A stretch of 64,000 nt of DNA from Brachionus manjavacas. Taxonomy: Eukaryota > Rotifera > Eurotatoria > Ploima > Brachionidae. The stretch spans positions 744,001-808,000 of the forward strand of contig JAHQIY010000025.1 in NCBI GenBank assembly GCA_019054805.1. The letters are read 5' to 3'. The notes beneath the pieces are model-generated. The model saw nothing but the letters and a program-made list of their open reading frames with translations, made no database searches and was not told the DNA's origin. Below are positions 35,389-47,048 of the stretch, in pieces; positions within the stretch are counted from its first letter, which is position 1, and each line of letters opens with the position of its first letter. A program made the position numbers and the translations under genes.

Positions 35389-36820
35389 CTAATTTTCTTG
35401 ATGATTCTTTGAGCTGATTAAGGACAAAAATGTTGCATATCCCAATTCGGGTCTTCTATCTCTACATGTTACCATATTATATATCTTATTTTAAAAAAAT
35501 TTAAAAAACTTAAAGTTAAAAATAAATTTTTTGTTTTTTACATCTTTACTCTTTACAACTAACGCACCATTTTTTACCAGTCTTTTTTTCTGATTATCCA
35601 TGTCTTCAAGATCCACTCCTCTAGTTGCATCTTCGATGAATATAACTCGATAATCGAGTTCAAGACCATCGAAAGATGTAGCAGCTAAAAAAATGAATCG
35701 AAATACTAAGAATATTTCAAAAAAATATTTTTTTTACCAACACAGACATCTGCAGCAAGTCCACACACATAAATATCTGTTATTCCATTATTTTCAAGAT
35801 CGGCATTCAAAGTGGTCTCATTTAACCTGCAATTGTCGTAAAAAGCCGAATAACTGTCTATTTCAGACTTGCTTCCTTTATGGACATAGATAACAGATCT
35901 TCCCAATGGGTCTGTTTTTTCACTGACGCGTTTTAAATTAGAGTGCAATTCAGCGCCATAAGTATCTTGAATACAGTGAGCCGGCCAAAGTCTCTGCTTG
36001 ACCAGTGGATACTCTTCAAAAATGACTGAATCTAAAATTTTGATATTTTCTTTAATCTATTTGAAAAAATAAAACTAGAAATAAAAACTCTCATTTTGAT
36101 ATTAAAAAGCATCTTTACCGGTGAATTTCGATCCAGCTTTCTCAAATGAAGATTTTCTATGAACGAGCAGTGATCTGCCGGATGCCAGTCAAGCGAATAC
36201 ACAATTGTATCGAAAGGCACAGCTTCAAGCAGATTGTTGATGACTGGAACGACTTCTGCGCCATTCTGCTTAGCAGGACACTTTTTCAAAGTTAGAGTTC
36301 CATCTATAAAATCGTTCTGAACATCCACAATAATTAATGCACTTTTTGGCAGGAGTGTCTAAGAAAATTCAGCAAAGATATGCAGGGGTCTTTCAGTTTA
36401 GCAATAAAATTAGAGCTTACCTTTTTAACTATTTTCAGCCAAAAATTTTGAAGTTCATTGAGCTGGATCTTATCATCCTGATAAATCTGTTAAGTAAAGT
36501 TTAAAATGGCTTTTTTCAAAATACTTTATTTTCGTCAAAATAGTTGAACATTGTTTTTATCCTTGGTTTTTGCATAAAATAAGCGTTTCCACTAAACGAA
36601 AACAGCGATTTGAGGAGCTGTTCGAACTCGTTCAAATCAAGAGCCTGATCACTTCATAGAAAATTCACTATCAGTTTGCCTAAAATAAGTTGATCAAGTT
36701 AGATTGTTACCCATCTTTGTCAAAGTTTCTCATGCACTCTTCGATGCTATTTTTATCATTGAATAATTTTTCATTTCTGTATTTTAAGAAAAAATCCCCA
36801 TTTTCTTTGAAACCGTTCAT
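35389..36820 (-). CDS. Naam: nicotinamidase B (isochorismatase fold with two EF-hands)
   Basis: Seven exons: 36820-36711, 36651-36525, 36477-36421, 36358-36119, 36056-35738, 35684-35542 and 35484-35389; introns 47-62 bp; 363 residues. Exons 2-6 are exactly the same length as in copy A (127, 57, 240, 319 and 143 bp). Two joined EF-hand loops are canonical: D-K-D-G-D-Q-A-L-D-L-N-E across the first intron, and D-E-N-K-D-D-K-I-Q-L-N-E across the second. Catalytic Asp110, Lys238 and Cys283 and the 'DWHPADH' metal site are intact. It catalyses nicotinamide deamidation, probably calcium-responsive. The C-terminus is eight residues longer than in copy A. Confidence 0.95.
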
Positions 36821-38074
36821 TTTTGTCAACCAAATTCTAAATTTTGAAAATTACTAGCTTTAGTATGAGAAATTCTGAAAGCTTATGTAACCAGATTAGA
36901 CTTAAATTTTGATGAAACAGACTTGAATAAGATTTTAATTGCTTGAAATTCCAATAATAGAACTTTATTTTATGTTATGTGCTCGGTTGACAATAGTAAC
37001 TTAAATGTAGAAAAATTGATTTATTTGAAAAGGTAGAGAAATTAATTTTCATTTAATTTTTGAATTATTTTCCATTCAGAATTTAAATTACAAGTTGTCA
37101 AATAGCTGAATTCATGTTAAAAACCTCGATAGCAAGATCGGTGAATTTCACTTCATTTCGGACTAACGTCAATTAAAACATGATTTTAATTATTAATTTT
37201 TTCAAGCTATATTCAAATTAAAATTCAAATTAAAGGAAACACCATTTCTTTAGAAAAAATCTTTTTTCTATAATTAAAATTTAATTCTTGAGCAATTCGT
37301 AGATAAAAATTAAAAAAAAAATTTTGGTAAAATGTGAACAATTTATTTGACTTGGGTAAATTATTAGACTTTTACCAGTGCCAGAAAAGTTTAATTTAAA
37401 GTGAGTTTGAATTAATTTCCGATTGAAAAATATACTCGAAAAATAAAGTATAGAAATTAACCTTAGTTGTCAAAAATTCGACAGTCTTAGACACAGGCAT
37501 TACTTAACATTTAAAAAGTCAATCGAGAAGAGAAAATAATTTTTTTTTTAAAAAATTCCACCACGGTCTGATGTAATAAATGTTTTTTTAAGTCATGAAA
37601 AAATTCCTTTTAAGTCTAATATTTTTCAAAATATTTTTCGTCAATATTTTTTATGCATTTTTTTTCTGTTATCAAAAATTATTTCAAAATCACTATTTCT
37701 TCCGTATTTAAAATTTTTTTGAGAATGACGAAATAAAATTAACTTTGGGTTAAAAAAATCCAAAATTTTTTCATTCAAATTTGAGCTTTTAATTTCAATA
37801 CCTGGATGATTAATTAAAAAAAATTAAATTCTAAAATCCTTCTCTTGCTCAATAAACATGATTTTTATTTTAATTAATGAATATCTAAAAGTAAACTAGT
37901 TTTATTTTAATAGAACTTATTAATAATCAACAAAAAAATACATTTTAAATGCTAATTCAATATACCTGATTATTTATTCGCAGAAAAAAAAAAAAACTGT
38001 TTGATACAATTAATTAGAACAAAAATGAGGTTCAATTATAGAAATATTAAGAGGCATTAAGTATTTTTTTTAAG

Positions 38075-38496
38075 CAGAGTTGGTCAAAAGTCATAGTTAA
38101 GCTTTAGCTCTTAATTTTTTTTAGTCAAAGTCTGATTTGATTTGGACTTAAAATTTTAATATATTACAAAATAAACAAATTAATTGTTATTGCTGTCTTT
38201 CAGATTAAGAAAATTTTGATTTTTTTTAATTTGCTTGGTTTTTAGAAGCGAATTATTTTTTAAATTAGAAAAAACTTAATTTCAAGAATAAGTTTATTTT
38301 AACTTATTGAATAAAAAAAAAAATGTGTAAGAATCTTAGAATTATTAAAACAATCGAATCAATTGAATTTGATTAATAATTACAAAAAATTATTAATCAA
38401 TATTCTTTTATTTTTATTTAAAAATCTCTAATTAAAAAAAATAAATTTAAAGTTTTTGCAGGCTTTTAAAGAATTTTTGACTTTTGACCAACTCTG
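38075..38496. mobile_element. MITE-like element with perfect 19-bp TIRs
   Basis: The left end 'cagagttggtcaaaagtca' (38075-38093) is repeated as its exact reverse complement at 38478-38496. The interior is AT-rich with no frame. The size (422 bp) and structure fit a non-autonomous DNA transposon. A target-site duplication is not obvious. A similar end sequence occurs at 59766-59890. Confidence 0.75.
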
Positions 38497-39544
38497 ATTT
38501 AAAGCATCAAAGGGAAGACAGAAAAACTGAGACGTAACACTGTATATGTTGAACTCGGGATAAGCACCAACAAAAGTTCTGTGTAATAACTGTGATCAGT
38601 GACAACACCTTAAATATGCTGACGTCTTTGCAAGACTCAGAAGCGTAATCAACAAAAATGGAAGGCTCTCATCAAGACACAGAAACAGACTAGCAAAGTT
38701 AGGAATGAATTCTCAAGATTAAAGCGTGCTTGGGAGCCTTCATTTTTTTTCAATTTTTTTTACTAAAGATAAAATTGACATATAAACATCCTAAAAGAAT
38801 ATAAAAAAATTTGAAAAAAAATATAATTTATTGAATTTCTTTCATTCAAGATTTTCTTTCAAAATATAGTATGTCACCAAAAGTTAGAATCATCTTGATT
38901 CAAGATTTATCGAATATCAAAACCCATTATGTAATTGCTACCTAAAAATTTCTTCTTTGTTTCCAGAACTATCAAATATTTAAAAAAAAAAATTTATTTA
39001 ATCTTAATTAAATTTATTTGTAATTTTTATTTTTTTATATTTTTATTCTATACAGATTTACCAATAAAATAAATAAAAGTTAGAATCGATATAATTTTGC
39101 AAAGCACATACAGGATGGTACACTGTCTAATCATAGAAAATAAAGAAATTCTTGGAAAACGATGACAATAATAGTCTCTTTGTTGATCTTGAGGAATAAC
39201 TTCAAGATGAAAAATAACGATTTATAGATTTTTATCTGGAAACGAAAAAAATAGTCATTATAAACATAAATCATAATCATCAATTGACTTCAAAAAATTG
39301 TAACAAACTTTTAAAGAAGAAAAATTGTCCCAAAAAAAGTTAGAATCAAACTTTTTTTTTTTGAAATAAAAATCGGATATCCGATTTTCTGTATAATTTT
39401 TTTCCCGAATTTGCTAAAAAAACTTAGCTGTCTTTGATTTGAGACCATTCTTGCCAATAAATGCGACAATTTACTTATTTCTTAATTTCATTAAAGAAAC
39501 ACTAGATTAAAACTTGACAAAATAGACAAAAGATAGATAAAAAG

Positions 39545-39630
39545 ATGGTTAAAAATAAAATAACCGATCAACAAAAATGGCAAATTGTAGGTCTTTTGGA
39601 AGATCTGACTAATACTGAAAGAGACAGAGC
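39545..39630 (+). mobile_element. Tc1/mariner-type transposase N-terminus, scrap
   Basis: An ATG-started frame of about 30 codons contains a 'DQQKWQIVGLLED' block, like the first helix-turn-helix of Tc1 transposases, and then hits a stop. Repeated 'aagttagaatc' words upstream may be remnants of the ends. Confidence 0.45.
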
Positions 39631-40105
39631 CGATTTACCGGAATGAGGAACAAAAATACAATCAAATAGAAAAAAAGTTTGGTTCTACATTTTTGTCACA
39701 TACTCTACAAAAATATTTATTTAATTATTTAATGAATACATATGAACAAATTTTTTTAAAATCAATTTTTAATAAGAATTTTTCAATATAATGAATAAAA
39801 TTTATCAATAAATTATTAATTTAAAGAACAAATTTCCCTTTTTTTTTTTTTATTATTCCGGCCGCGGAGAAAGGGGTAAAACCCTGTTATATTAAAAATT
39901 ATTGAACACTTAAATATGTAGAATTAATTGGCATATTAATAAAGTTGGTTTCTGCAAGCGTCCTTTTAGATTTATTTTCACTGTTCCTCCCAGTGAATAA
40001 TTAGTTACTTTCAAAACTTTTTACATTTTATTTTATTTATTTTATTTACAATGAATTGATCATTTGAATTTATAAAGAAAAAACAATTTTTTATAAGATA
40101 CATAG

Positions 40106-41632
40106 CTACATATCTTCTGTGCTCCATTTGTAAGCTTCTTGCTCAAACACTTTCTTGGCATTAATGCTCTCAAAGAATTTTTTTTCAAACCCGTTTGACC
40201 GATCAACACCGTCCCATTTAGATCCAGGAAGAATATTATAGCGATTAGGCTGCGCTGGAGGTCCTCGGTATTTAGGTTTAGGCTTTGCATCTTCTTTTTT
40301 ATCGTCTGGGTTATTTTTTTTTAAATAAGCCAGCATTGGATCATCTAAAAATAAATTAATGTAAACAAAAAAATCTCATTTTTTAAATGGAAAGTTTACC
40401 TTCACGCTCTTGACTTTTTAGCATAGAATCAAGGTCTTTGTCATCAGCATATCTTGCTAAAGGCTTTTCAGATTCGTACAAAAAATTTGAGATTTTTTCC
40501 TCTTTTTCTTTTTTCTGTGCCAGTCCCATTTTCCAATCTTCATATTTGGCTTTTAAAGCTGATTCTTTATCTAATAAGAAATAAAATGTTTAATGACCCA
40601 TGGAAAAAATTTAAATATCAAACACTTTTTTTTAATTCTTCTTCTTTTGTTGGCTTTCTTATTCGCACTTTATTTTCATCTATCTCAGCATCTTAAGCAA
40701 AAATGTACTTGAAATTTAACCTTTTTATCACAATCTTACTTTCTTCTATGTTCTTAATACTTTTGGTTCTATCTAGAATAATTTAAATAAATATTTTATA
40801 AAAATTTAAGTCCAAAAACGCATTCAAACCAGGAGAGGTTTTTTCTTTTTTAATTCTAGGTATGTAATCCAAATCTTGGTCAGAGTCTTCATTATTTTTT
40901 TGTTTGTGTCTGACTGCAATTAAAATTTTTTTATATAAATCAAAATTTATTTAAATGATTAAGAAGCTACCAGATGACAAATTTTCTGCTGATTTTCGTC
41001 TTCGTGGAATCATGTCTAAGTCGTCATCATCTTCTTTGCTTTCAATTCTTCGTCTTGCTAAATTTTAATAAAAAAATTAAATAAAAAAATAAATTTTTTA
41101 TAATTTTTTTATAGAAAAAATTATACTCAAATCAGATTCTTGATCTTTATTTTTTCTCGGAATTTCATCTAAATCATCATTTGTTTTACTTGATTTTACT
41201 AATTTTGATAAAAACCCAAATTAATTAATTGTTTCAAATGATCAATAATTTAAAAATTGAAATACCTGTTCTCTTTTTAAATAAATTTTTTGAATTCAAT
41301 TCTTCTTGATCTTCGAGTTCTTGATCATCAAAAACTTCAAATTTTATCCACTTGTTTTTAGAATCGACTTTTGGTTTCTCTTCGGGAATTACATCATAAA
41401 CAATCGATGGTCCTTCAGGGTCGAGCAAGTCGACAAGTATTTCATTTTCTTGAGACGTTTTCAAGTCATTTATGCTAATATCGTCATCGATTATCTTAAA
41501 ACTTTATTGTTAATTAAAAATTTTAAAATATTTTTTAAACCAGTTTTTAAAATACTTTCGAAAAGGTTTTCCTTTGGAGCTATGGTCATCTTTCTTCTTC
41601 TTTTTTTTTGGTTTCTCCAGATAGTCTTGCAT
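40106..41632 (-). CDS. BUD13: BUD13 homolog, RES complex splicing factor
   Basis: Nine exons: 41632-41556, 41501-41266, 41198-41127, 41057-40971, 40913-40830, 40772-40740, 40691-40626, 40570-40400 and 40344-40106. Introns are 48-69 bp; 354 residues; one exon is only 33 bp. The C-terminal exon is unmistakable: Pro-Pro-Ala-Gln-Pro-Asn-Arg-Tyr, then '[11 protein letters not shown]', ending in 'YKWSTEDM'. The penultimate exon has the '[10 protein letters not shown]' block. The N-terminus has a poly-lysine stretch and an 'IIDDD' block. Bud13 with Snu17 and Pml1 forms the retention-and-splicing complex of the activated spliceosome. Exons 3, 4 and 5 each carry one acidic D-L-D-x-I-P-R module. Length lies between yeast (about 270) and human (about 620). 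Confidence 0.93.
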
Positions 41633-43338
41633 TTTTAATATTTTTTTCAAAATTTTTTCATTTATTTAGATTAATTATTCTTATTTCGTTTATATACTGA
41701 AACAAAATTGAAATTTCACATTTCGTGAGTAAATTTAAGTTGTCTCAAAAATTTTCTGATTTTTTACTTCATTTTTGAATAAATAATTTATTTATTAAAT
41801 TGAATTAGCCTCTTATTAGCAGAAGTAAATTTAAAAAAGAATTTTGAAATAAAAATTTTAAAAAAATGCTAAATTTTTTCTATTAAAAAAATCATTTAAA
41901 AAGGAAAAAAATAAAAAAAACAAGAAAATATCTTCTATTATTCTTTATTAATTCATTTGGAATCATTTCAAAGTGTTTAAACCTAATTGATCATAAAATA
42001 AAACTCAATAGAATCAGAAATACCACTTAATGGTTCTTTCTGTACGATTTCTTAACTTCTTACGAGAAAAAAATAAATTTGATTTTTTACAAAATAATGA
42101 TAAGACAAAAGATAATTAGACTCTAATCCTAGAAATTGATAGCCATTCAAAAATTATTTTCTTTTTTGGTCTTTTTTATTAATCTTGATTTTGTTGCGGC
42201 GGTGAATTTGGAATAAAAAAAATGAAAGCAAAGCAGAAAATTTTGATAATTAATAAATAAATTGATAATTTTGAATTTTTTTAGCATTGAAATCAAAAAA
42301 AAAAGTTTTATCATGTCAGAAAAAAGTGAAAAAGTTTGTACATCACTGCAAATTTTCTTAGTAAAATTTATTAAAAAATATTTAGATTTTTGACTAGATA
42401 GCTTTGATAAAGATCAATTTTTCAAAAGACAAAATAAAGAATTCAGCCTTGGAAAAAAATTAAAAAAGAAGAAAAGGCAATCAAAAATATAAGCTTGAAT
42501 GAGAGTTTCTTTCACCCAACTAGTGAGTGTGTAAGATAAAGACAAAATTTTAGGAATATTTCAAATTTCTATTCAAAAAGCTGCAATTTTTTTAAATTTT
42601 TTGAAAAATTCCTGATACTAGAGAATAAATCACCGATTTAAAATTTTTTAAAAGATTTTTTTTTTAATTTTATATCATCCTTTTAAGTTTCTAAAATTTT
42701 TATGATTGAAATTTTTTTGAACTCTATATTTAGAATTTCTATTGAAGATTAAAAAATATCGAGGGCCAGGAGTAAAAATATGATTTCACGATTTTCATGA
42801 CTTTAATTTGAGGATAAGAAGAATTAAAAAATTTAAAAATAGAATTAGAAATAAATTCCTGCCAATGTATAATTTAAAATTTTACAAAATCATTATTTTG
42901 AGCTGAAATTTTGGATAAAAGAAGCTAAAAAATTTTACAAAAAAATCATTTTATATTCTTATCATTTAGATTGATGTCAAAAATTGTTTTCAGAAATCTT
43001 ATTTTAAAATTTTTATATTAGTTCCAAATAAAAATTTTTAATTAAAAAATATTTAAAATATACAAAAAAAATTTTTGATCTGAAAATTTATAGAATTTTA
43101 AAATTTTTTTCTCATGGTTTAATAAATCAATAGCAATCAGGAATCAATTTAGTTTTATACATATATAATTTCATCTTTCAATAAAAAATCAAATCAATAA
43201 TACTCTTGTCCCTTTTAAATTTAAATCAAATTAATTAAATTATTTGTGTAGAATTTGATAACCCTAGCAGTAACAGTAAAAAGAGCAATAAATGATATTG
43301 AGATTTAAAATTGTTAATTAAATTCGTGATTTATCTTA
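41633..43338. other. gene-free AT-rich stretch upstream of receptor gene 1
   Basis: No gene or recognisable transposon protein seen in 41.6-43.3 kb. Confidence 0.55.
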
Positions 43339-43367
43339 GATGTTATTATTTACCGGCACACCTTGAA
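43339..43367 (+). promoter_or_regulatory. conserved upstream element of receptor gene 1
   Basis: This block, with the core 'tttaccggcacaccttgaa', is also found upstream of receptor gene 2 (58821-58849) in the same orientation relative to the gene. Another shared scrap ('catgtcaattcca' versus 'catgtcttttcca') follows. It lies about 600 bp before the ATG here and about 205 bp before it in gene 2. Confidence 0.5.
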
Positions 43368-43964
43368 TTTAAATTTATTATCAACATGTCAATTCCAATT
43401 TATAGTACTTACCAAAATTTTTTTAAAATAATTTCATATTAATTTTAATCGACTCTGTAATTTGCTTAAGTTTTTGTTTAAAATACTCAGGTTAAAAATT
43501 TTTAATGTTTAATTAATCAGTATTCTTTAAAAATAAAATAATTAATTTTTAGACATAAACAAATTTTTGCTTCCCGTAATATTTTATTTATTAATTTTAG
43601 CCAATTTTTAAATCAACAAATTGCTGTCGATTGCTTTACAATCTTAGGCTCTAAAAAAATTTTAAATTTTTTAAATTTTACACTTTTTTCTCTTTTGCTC
43701 AAAATAATAAAATTTGAAGTAATTATTAAAGTTATTTTAGCATTTATATATATTTTAAAAATATATTTTAGTACTCTTAGTAAAAATTTAATTTAACAAT
43801 TTATATATAATCTAGATATTAATTATACACATATAATTAATACATATCTTAATCATATTGCAACCATGTGGGCTGAAAAGAAGGCTCTGCCATTCGGAAC
43901 TGCCCTGGAAAACTTTTCCTAAATTATTTTTTTAATAAATAAATAAATTAAATTTTTTTTAGAG
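43368..43964. other. 5' flank of receptor gene 1
   Basis: AT-rich. It contains a GC-richer patch at 43866-43922 with a 19-codon ATG frame, followed by an AATAAATAAATAAA run. The patch resembles a short retroelement tail more than an exon. Confidence 0.4.
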
Positions 43965-45056
43965 ATGCTTAATTACACAATTGAAAAGCCAAAAGTTCTG
44001 GTCGTCAACGATGAAAAAAATGATCTGCTATTCACCTTTATATGTCCAATTGTGGGCATTTGTGGTTTTCTTCTTCATTCCTTCAGTTTCGTGATCTTTT
44101 CGAATCTTGAGTTTAAAGAGTTGCTGTACAAATATCTCAAAATGGAATCTTTGAGTGTACTTTTCGATTTACTTATAACATCTTTGAAGCCTATCTACTA
44201 CTGTCGCACATGTAAAGTGTCAAAAACATACTTTGCACAGTTGTATTTTTTAACTTTGGTAGTCTACGGCGCTAGTTTATTCGAACTATCAGCAATAATC
44301 AATAGAATCATATCAACTTTTTGCTGTTACATGCTGTTGCGCAATAGATTTAATCAAATGAAAATATTTTTTATTTTTAATTATTATAAAACTATCAATT
44401 TGATAATTTATTTTATTAGTGCTTCTGTTTTTGTTTATCAAGTTTTCGAGTACAAAATAGTCAGCAAAAAATCAAAAGAAAAGGACACAATTTATTTAAT
44501 AGAAAAAACTCAGTTTTCTAACACAACAACAAAATCTGTTCTGGAATTGACCGGTTTCATTTTCCGGGATGGTATCAATCTGGCGATTTTGATTTTTTTA
44601 AATTGTTTGATTTTTATTCGATTCAAAAATGATTTATCAAAAAAGAAAGTATTCTTGATGCCAACAGCTTCAAATACTAAAATAACCATGCATCAAGATG
44701 AACTAGTGATTAGAGTGAAAAATCTGCCATCTTATAGAGAACTAAGTTTACTAAATCGGATAAAAAAATGTGAAAATAAGCAGACAATAATGGTGTTTGT
44801 AACTTGTTTATGTAGCATGATTGGGCGACTTCCGATTTTGGTCTACTTTATATTGAGAAATTTTGATAATGAAAATAAATATCAAAATTTTATCAAACTT
44901 GCAGCTTTGTCCGTTTATTTGACATATATTTTTAATTTTCTAATTTATTATCACAGCAATAAGCGATTTAAAAAAATTCTTATTCAAACCTGCTCAAAAT
45001 TTTTTAGCAATATTTCGGTCTGTTTGCAAAATTTGAAATTAGAACCATTCAAGTAA
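43965..45056 (+). CDS. seven-helix receptor, rhodopsin-like and divergent, copy 1
   Basis: Single-exon frame of 363 residues. The N-terminus is short with one N-glycosylation site (Asn3). Seven hydrophobic segments lie at about 24-49, 58-80, 88-123, 132-158, 192-222, 265-290 and 305-329. The helix-3 end has Asn-Arg-Ile in place of Asp-Arg-Tyr, helix 7 ends in an Asn-x-x-Ile-Tyr-Tyr variant of NPxxY, and a Lys/Arg-rich helix 8 follows. The third inner loop is long and basic. This looks like one of the lineage-specific peptide-receptor-like families seen in rotifers; the ligand is unknown. Its first two thirds are nearly identical in DNA to the minus-strand copy at 57518-58615. Confidence 0.8.
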   Translation: MLNYTIEKPKVLVVNDEKNDLLFTFICPIVGICGFLLHSFSFVIFSNLEFKELLYKYLKMESLSVLFDLLITSLKPIYYCRTCKVSKTYFAQLYFLTLVVYGASLFELSAIINRIISTFCCYMLLRNRFNQMKIFFIFNYYKTINLIIYFISASVFVYQVFEYKIVSKKSKEKDTIYLIEKTQFSNTTTKSVLELTGFIFRDGINLAILIFLNCLIFIRFKNDLSKKKVFLMPTASNTKITMHQDELVIRVKNLPSYRELSLLNRIKKCENKQTIMVFVTCLCSMIGRLPILVYFILRNFDNENKYQNFIKLAALSVYLTYIFNFLIYYHSNKRFKKILIQTCSKFFSNISVCLQNLKLEPFK

Positions 45057-45469
45057 TTGTTGATGAAATTTGAATAATTCAAATGATAGAGCAAAAAGTT
45101 TTTTTAATATAATAAATAAATCTGAAAAATATATTTCTTAAATGATTTAGTTATTTCATCCTATTTTTCAACAGCCATTATTGTGCTATTGTTTTAAATA
45201 AATGTCGAAAAATACAAATTGAATGTGGGAGATTTTGTGATTTTTCTCCTATCTAAAACACGAATGTGTACCAAGGAAAATTCATACTTAATAAGCTTGG
45301 TAAATTTTTTTCTCTTTTACAGTACTGCTACGATAAACTGTTTTTACGAAATTATACGTGATTTTACGTAAATTTTTATTAAATTAAATGGGGAAAATGG
45401 TAAATTTTAGTAAATTGTAGTAAAAAAACGAAAAAAAAAAATAATTATTGAAATAAACAGCGTTGTAGT
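45057..45469. other. 3' flank of receptor gene 1
   Basis: AT-rich. It has several AATAAA words near 45110-45120 and a patch near 45335-45380 ('acgtgattttacgtaaat') faintly like the repeat at 4132-4196. Confidence 0.4.
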
Positions 45470-45735
45470 TCACGGTTGAACTTAATAATTTGTTTGAATT
45501 CATTTTCGGAGACAAACATCAAAAAAATTCAAGTTTTACAAAACTCAGCAGTTTGTCTTATACTTAAACTAAAATATGATATTCCTTCCAATATTTCGCA
45601 TCATGAGGCCTTTAATAAACTTAAATTCTTAACTGTCTCGAATCCACTTTTTGAATTGAGCGAAAGATATGTAGCGGGAGGACTGCGTCATTCTGTTCCA
45701 TTGGTTGTCAAAAAAAAAAAAAAAATTTTGTGTTT
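45470..45735 (+). mobile_element. LINE fragment, same family as 29216-31420
   Basis: The frame 45476-45739 matches the C-terminal region of the LINE at 29405-30037: shared 'CLNSFSE', 'LILKLKYD', 'HHEAFNKLK/QHEAFNKLK' and 'LFELSE' blocks. It is cut on both sides and ends in an A run. Confidence 0.8.
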
Positions 45736-46049
45736 TTAAAAAATGAAAAATTATTACCTAAAAATAAAAGACTTATATTTTTTCGTGCTATAATATTTCA
45801 ATTCTTTGCATTTTATTTAATAAAAAAAAAATAAAATGATATAAAAATTAACGGAAATGATATAAACTAAAAAATAAAATTGATAAATAATTGACACAAT
45901 CTGATATAATAAATAATACCTGTGATATAAAATAAAAATACCGATACTATAAAATTATATGTAATGACAATATATTAATTGAGCATTAACTAATTAGTGA
46001 ATTTTGAATAAAATTATATGTAATGACAATATAATCTTCGTACATGGAC

Positions 46050-46434
46050 TAAAGCATGGCAATGGCAATGTGAACACTGTGATGTCAATATTCCTAAGAA
46101 AACTGATCATTTGGGTTCAACATATTTTATAGCCTCAAAGTTCTCAAAAAAAAAACAAGTCGAAAAAGAAGACCTCAAAAACTATAAGAGCGAATTTACA
46201 AATGAAAACGTTGTCAATAATACAAAATGGCTCAAATCTGCGTTACAAATATGGTCGGTCAAAATCGATTCACAAGAATGGAAGAATAGCACTTGCACGT
46301 GTCCGTTTTGGAAAAAAAACTACATTTGTAAACACGTATTGGCGATGATGTGTCGCTTTCATGATCTTGATCGAAACCGAAAGATCAATCAACCGGGTCT
46401 AATACTCATAAAAGACCAAAAAGAAAATAGTTGA
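46050..46434 (+). mobile_element. MULE transposase C-terminal SWIM zinc finger
   Basis: The frame 46111-46434 ends with Cys-Thr-Cys-Pro, then ten residues, then Cys-Lys-His. This is the CxC...CxH SWIM zinc finger typical of Mutator-like transposases, preceded by a 'W.V......W....C.C' block. A short basic tail and stop follow. No transposase core is nearby. The core-type fragment at 31930-32400 could be from the same family. Confidence 0.65.
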
Positions 46435-47048
46435 CCTTTTTTTCTTTGTTTTTTTTTTTATTTTTTTTATTTTTATATCATTTGTATTTTTATTATACTA
46501 GAAAAATAAAGAATTATAGCAGAAAAAAATAAAAAAAAATAATATTCTTATAGCATTATTATTTTATAGCAAACAATTAAATTATTATAGCACGAAAAAT
46601 AAGACCCAAAATAAAATTACAAAAAAAAAATAAAAAAGGAACATTAGTTCGAAAATAGAAAAAGGCATGAAAGTTAGAATTTATTGACCTTTTACAATTT
46701 ATCAATTTTAATTGTCTTTTTATTATATTTTAACTTATTTTAATTTTTTTTACATTTTTTTTTTATCCGAGGAACTTTAGCTCGGCACTGATAAATTGAA
46801 AATAAAATAAATTTTTTGTAAAACGTACACGCAGCTTAAGTGTTTCAATTTTCTGTTTATTTTCAGGTAACTTCCGTGAAAATAAACGCATTCTTAATTT
46901 TTTTAGGATAATTTGCTTTTTAAGATTTAAAAATTTTTTGAACATGAGAATAATAATTGCTCAACTAATTTAAGAAATCGAAAGAGTAATAAATGCCCTC
47001 ATTTTAAATCGCATAATTGATACTAAATAAAAAGATTACTTTTACATA
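46435..47048. other. AT-rich spacer with a stem-loop tail repeat
   Basis: No gene. The stem-loop tail at 46764-46810 is listed separately. Confidence 0.5.
46764..46810 (+). repeat. short stem-loop tail repeat, copy 3
   Basis: 'ccgaggaactttagctcgg' forms a CCGAG/CTCGG stem and is followed by 'cactga' and an AAATAAAAT run, as in the other copies. Confidence 0.6.

Larger units (their letters stand above)
36821..40105. other. intergenic with transposon remnants
   Basis: No host gene found. It holds a TIR element (38075-38496), GC-richer unexplained DNA at 38500-38720, three copies of 'aagttagaatc' (near 38880, 39073 and 39340) and a Tc1-like scrap (39545-39630). Confidence 0.5.

Noticed and set aside
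35693..35893. A 66-codon plus-strand frame
   Set aside because: It is antisense to nicotinamidase B exon 5.
43866..43922. A GC-richer 19-codon mini-frame before receptor gene 1
   Set aside because: Too short, ends in a stop before the receptor ATG, and is absent from the flank of the sister gene; more like a retroelement tail.
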